64,000 bases of DNA, from the NCBI GenBank assembly GCA_964351395.1, contig CAYGOF010000019.1, forward strand, positions 1-64,000, read 5' to 3'. Both the position numbers and the translations under genes were made by a program. The DNA comes from Imperialibacter sp964351395 (GTDB lineage Bacteria; Bacteroidota; Bacteroidia; Cytophagales; Cyclobacteriaceae). The notes beneath the pieces were generated by a model. It did no database searches. It was given only the letters and a program-made list of their open reading frames with translations, and was not told the origin of the DNA. This document shows, one piece after another, positions 61,403-64,000 of this stretch (positions are counted from its first letter, which is position 1; every line of letters starts with the position of its first letter).

Positions 61403-63913
61403 CTAAATATTTTGCCCTCCGATAAGGTATTTTTTCGCTGTGTTGTAATCGATGAAATAGGTTAAACGAACCGAAAGGCTGTTGATCTGAGGTAAAATGA
61501 GTGTATTGTTGAAGTTTTCTGCAAACTTCACATCAGTTGAATTATCAATGGAGCTAATTGAGTCTTTCCAAACAACATTCAGGAAGCTGCCGGGAGCAAT
61601 TTGAAAAAAGTAGACAAAATCCACGTTCAGCGCATTGAAGTTAGTGTCATGTGTTTTGTCACCTGCTTCGTCAATACCACTATAAGTAGAAGGCAATAGC
61701 TCTCCGTCTGATTGCAAGTGATAGAACTGTTCATATTTCACATTGCTCCAGTAGTGACGCATCCGCACAGTGACGCCCATTTTGTTGCTGAAGGTGTACT
61801 TTGTGCCTATCACATTATCTGTGGTCAACACGTTGCGTTGCCCGAAAATGATCTGGTCCAGTGCATCGCTGTCATCATAAAGTTTTGTGACATAGCCGCG
61901 AGATGCTTCCGAGGTGACCCTGCTGAGGCTGAAATCAAATGAAAGTTTGTCGTTGACACGGTAGCGCAACGAAGCTTCCAGTCCATCGTATTGCTGATTC
62001 CATTCAGGTCTTCTCCAGGTATCTTTCCCTAATGACACCATAACGGCTTTACGTGAATCACTTTCTATCCACGCATTAATACTATAAGAAGACGGTTGGT
62101 TGAAGTAATAACCCGCTTCTCTGGGTTCAAAGAAGTCGTAACTTGTGAAAGGCCTTAACGAGCTGGATAAGCCCATGCCCCAGAAGTTCTTAAACTGGCC
62201 ATAAGTAGATGCTCTCAGATCGAATCCTGTAAATGTGTTGGGTTCATACAATTGTCGGTAGCTGCCACTCAAATTAGTACGGTAGGAATTGAATATACCT
62301 ACAGGTTTAAATACACGATATCCAAACCACGCATTGTGAGCGATCTCATTGGGAGACCTATTGTAGCCGAAGTCATTGGGGTTGTAATATTGGCTCTCAA
62401 CGTTTCTGCTGCCTCCGAATTGAATATTGCCACTTACTTTCGACAGACTGACATTGTACTTATAGCCATCCTTGAGTGCTGCCGATGCAGTTTCGTCTTC
62501 CGAGTTGTAGATGTTGGAAATGGCCCCAAAAGCCCCTATTCTCCAGGTATTGGTACTGTCCATCAGGCTCAGGCTAGCACCGGTTACATTCGCGTCGTTG
62601 CCTCCGTCGAGCCTTGTGACATTGGTATTGATCAGGTTAAAATTTGAATTATTCTTCAATATTTTATCAACGACCACTGTGTTGAAATTGGTAAGAGGGT
62701 CGACTTCCTCCCGGCGGGTTTCGCCGGTCTCGACGTTCCTAATGCTAGCGCTGGTCTTGTTGGTGATTGCGTTAAGAAAGCCAAGCCCCCAACCCTTACC
62801 ATTTCTGCCTGATACTTTGGTGGCATTGATCAGTGGTGCTGTGCGTGGAGCGCTCACAATTTCTTCGGTGTTTTCGTCATAATCGATTCCTCCAAAGGAA
62901 GTGCCTATTCGCCGCGAATAAACCAGGCCACCTTTGTCAAAAAGTTCGGTACTCTCTGTGAAGAAAGGTCTGTTCTCGCTGTACTGCACCTCATAGGCGG
63001 AAAGGTTTAAAACCACATTATCCGATTGAACCTGGCTAAAATCAGGAATAAGCGCCATGTCCAACGTATAGGATTCATTGATGCCGTATTTGAGGTCCAT
63101 GCCACCCGTTAAATTGAAACTCTCCTGGTTGTTAACAGCATCGTTGGTATAGATCGTTGTGGCGTAGGGGAGAAGTGAGAGCCTGACAGGGGGCTTTATA
63201 TTGCGCAGACCCCTAAGGATACCCGACTGGTTCACCATGCCTCTCACTGAATTGTCGATCGGGCTCCAGAATGATTCTTCTTGTTTTCTTTTTACCTGCC
63301 GGTAGAAGTTGATGCCCCAGTTTTGTTGATCAGTTGCGGGAAACCTCAAGGCGTAGTAAGGAATTTTCATCTCAACAGTCCAACCTGTTTCGGAAAAAGA
63401 AACCGCACTTTCCCATACAGCATCCCAGTTATCGTCCCAGTCGTCGTTGTTGATAAAATAGTCACCTTGTACGCCTGCTGCTGAGACAAAGAAACTGAAC
63501 GCATTTTGGCCGCTGTTATAAGGGTCTACTATGATTCCAAACCAATCTGTATTTCTATCGAAGTCATCACGTTTGCCAAATTCTTTGAGGATACCGGAAG
63601 GGTCGGGATCGATCATGGTGGCCGACAAGTACAGAGCGTAGTCGTCATAGACCATCTCAACGGACGTAAGGAACTCCGATTTCTCCCCATTGTTGGGTTT
63701 GAACTGGGTGAACTGGGTAGGCTCTAGCCCTTTGGTCCAAATATTTTCCTCCAGAACGCCATCGATTTTTGGGGTGCTTTCCACCCGCTTGATCGAAAAT
63801 TCGTTTCGGTTGACATTGGTCGCCAACGAATCGTTGAGCCCAATGAATGAAAGTGCTGAAATAAAAAGCAAAGTGTTCAGAAGTTTGAACCCCTGGGTGT
63901 TGTCTTGTAACAT
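61403..63913 (-). CDS. DUF5916 protein with N-terminal carbohydrate-binding (CBM9-like) domain
   Basis: An 836-residue protein. A signal peptide-like segment (LLNTLLFISALSFIG) is followed by a DUF5916-type N-terminal beta sandwich (~40-230): TPKIDGVLEENIW, then WFGIIVDPYNSGQNAFSFFV, related to CBM9-like domains. The long C-terminal part is an outer-membrane beta barrel with many alternating aromatic strands and the closing NSLSVRLTYFIDYNT. Proteins of this kind occur next to peptidases in Bacteroidota; the function is unknown. It is convergent with rplT across 136 bases. Confidence 0.88.
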   Translation of the reverse strand: MLQDNTQGFKLLNTLLFISALSFIGLNDSLATNVNRNEFSIKRVESTPKIDGVLEENIWTKGLEPTQFTQFKPNNGEKSEFLTSVEMVYDDYALYLSATMIDPDPSGILKEFGKRDDFDRNTDWFGIIVDPYNSGQNAFSFFVSAAGVQGDYFINNDDWDDNWDAVWESAVSFSETGWTVEMKIPYYALRFPATDQQNWGINFYRQVKRKQEESFWSPIDNSVRGMVNQSGILRGLRNIKPPVRLSLLPYATTIYTNDAVNNQESFNLTGGMDLKYGINESYTLDMALIPDFSQVQSDNVVLNLSAYEVQYSENRPFFTESTELFDKGGLVYSRRIGTSFGGIDYDENTEEIVSAPRTAPLINATKVSGRNGKGWGLGFLNAITNKTSASIRNVETGETRREEVDPLTNFNTVVVDKILKNNSNFNLINTNVTRLDGGNDANVTGASLSLMDSTNTWRIGAFGAISNIYNSEDETASAALKDGYKYNVSLSKVSGNIQFGGSRNVESQYYNPNDFGYNRSPNEIAHNAWFGYRVFKPVGIFNSYRTNLSGSYRQLYEPNTFTGFDLRASTYGQFKNFWGMGLSSSLRPFTSYDFFEPREAGYYFNQPSSYSINAWIESDSRKAVMVSLGKDTWRRPEWNQQYDGLEASLRYRVNDKLSFDFSLSRVTSEASRGYVTKLYDDSDALDQIIFGQRNVLTTDNVIGTKYTFSNKMGVTVRMRHYWSNVKYEQFYHLQSDGELLPSTYSGIDEAGDKTHDTNFNALNVDFVYFFQIAPGSFLNVVWKDSISSIDNSTDVKFAENFNNTLILPQINSLSVRLTYFIDYNTAKKYLIGGQNI

Positions 63914-64000
63914 TAATAGAAACTAAAATAAATCAACCTAAGCTGTTGCCTGCAAAGTTACTTGAAGGTCCAAAGTTTAATACGTCAAATGTGATAAAAG

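Noticed and set aside
1..64000. CRISPR arrays, tRNA or rRNA genes, insertion sequences, prophage
   Set aside because: No regularly spaced short repeats outside the coding repeat at the left edge, no tRNA clover signatures, no transposase, integrase or phage structural genes were found on reading both strands.

Overview
The window reads as a chromosomal segment of a Bacteroidota bacterium, most likely a marine-type member of the Cytophagales (Cytophagia). The basis is the family content: a PorP/SprF protein of the type IX secretion system, DUF5686, DUF5916 and DUF2911 proteins, a LytS/LytTR pair, an orphan MacB/FtsX permease and many secreted proteins and lipoproteins. Shine-Dalgarno sequences are weak nearly everywhere. 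No genus can be named from sequence alone. No tRNA, rRNA, CRISPR array, prophage or insertion sequence was recognised.

Layout. 1-908 (minus) is the N-terminal part of a secreted protein with 36-residue repeats that runs off the left edge. 1207-4945 (minus) holds a lipoprotein, a VOC protein, a serine hydrolase cut by an in-frame stop, a cyclophilin and an ArsC-like thioredoxin-fold protein. 5280-16521 mixes a six-hairpin glycosidase, a small membrane protein, an ABC permease, a LytTR regulator with its LytS kinase, a Tat-exported sugar isomerase-like protein, an SGNH hydrolase and a GH29 fucosidase. 16774-24923 (plus) is a compact envelope operon: two lipoproteins (the first apparently frameshifted), two secreted proteins, a leucine-rich-repeat protein with three WW/EW modules, a class A penicillin-binding protein and a coiled-coil membrane protein.

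25214-34506 carries a NagX-like acyltransferase, an aldo/keto reductase, a pair of secreted proteins, DUF2911 and DUF2214 proteins, PorP/SprF, a frameshifted lipoprotein, and a serine-biosynthesis fusion joining a SerB-like phosphatase to SerA. 34622-38993 has a membrane-anchored alpha/beta hydrolase, a SMUG2-like uracil-DNA glycosylase and a GntP permease. 39165-43318 is a hexuronate locus: uxaC followed by a complete TRAP transporter. 43319-44833 (minus) is an ECF sigma factor, a small probable anti-sigma protein and a periplasmic protein ending in a TonB-plug-like segment.

44900-47082 holds a BamE-like lipoprotein, a sterol-desaturase family protein and a small membrane protein. 47257-52962 encodes both topoisomerase IV subunits, with a SatD-family protein and a small membrane protein between them. 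52973-57991 holds a SPOUT methyltransferase, a SanA-like protein, a DUF5686 outer-membrane protein and a TPR lipoprotein. 58001-61266 is thrS-infC-rpmI-rplT, where infC starts at AUU behind a strong Shine-Dalgarno. 61403-63913 (minus) is a DUF5916 protein.

The most interesting points are the satD-like pair inside the parE-parC locus, the LRR/PBP operon, the SerB-SerA fusion, the sigma locus with a plug-like effector, and three genes with single-site lesions that are either real pseudogenes or sequence errors.
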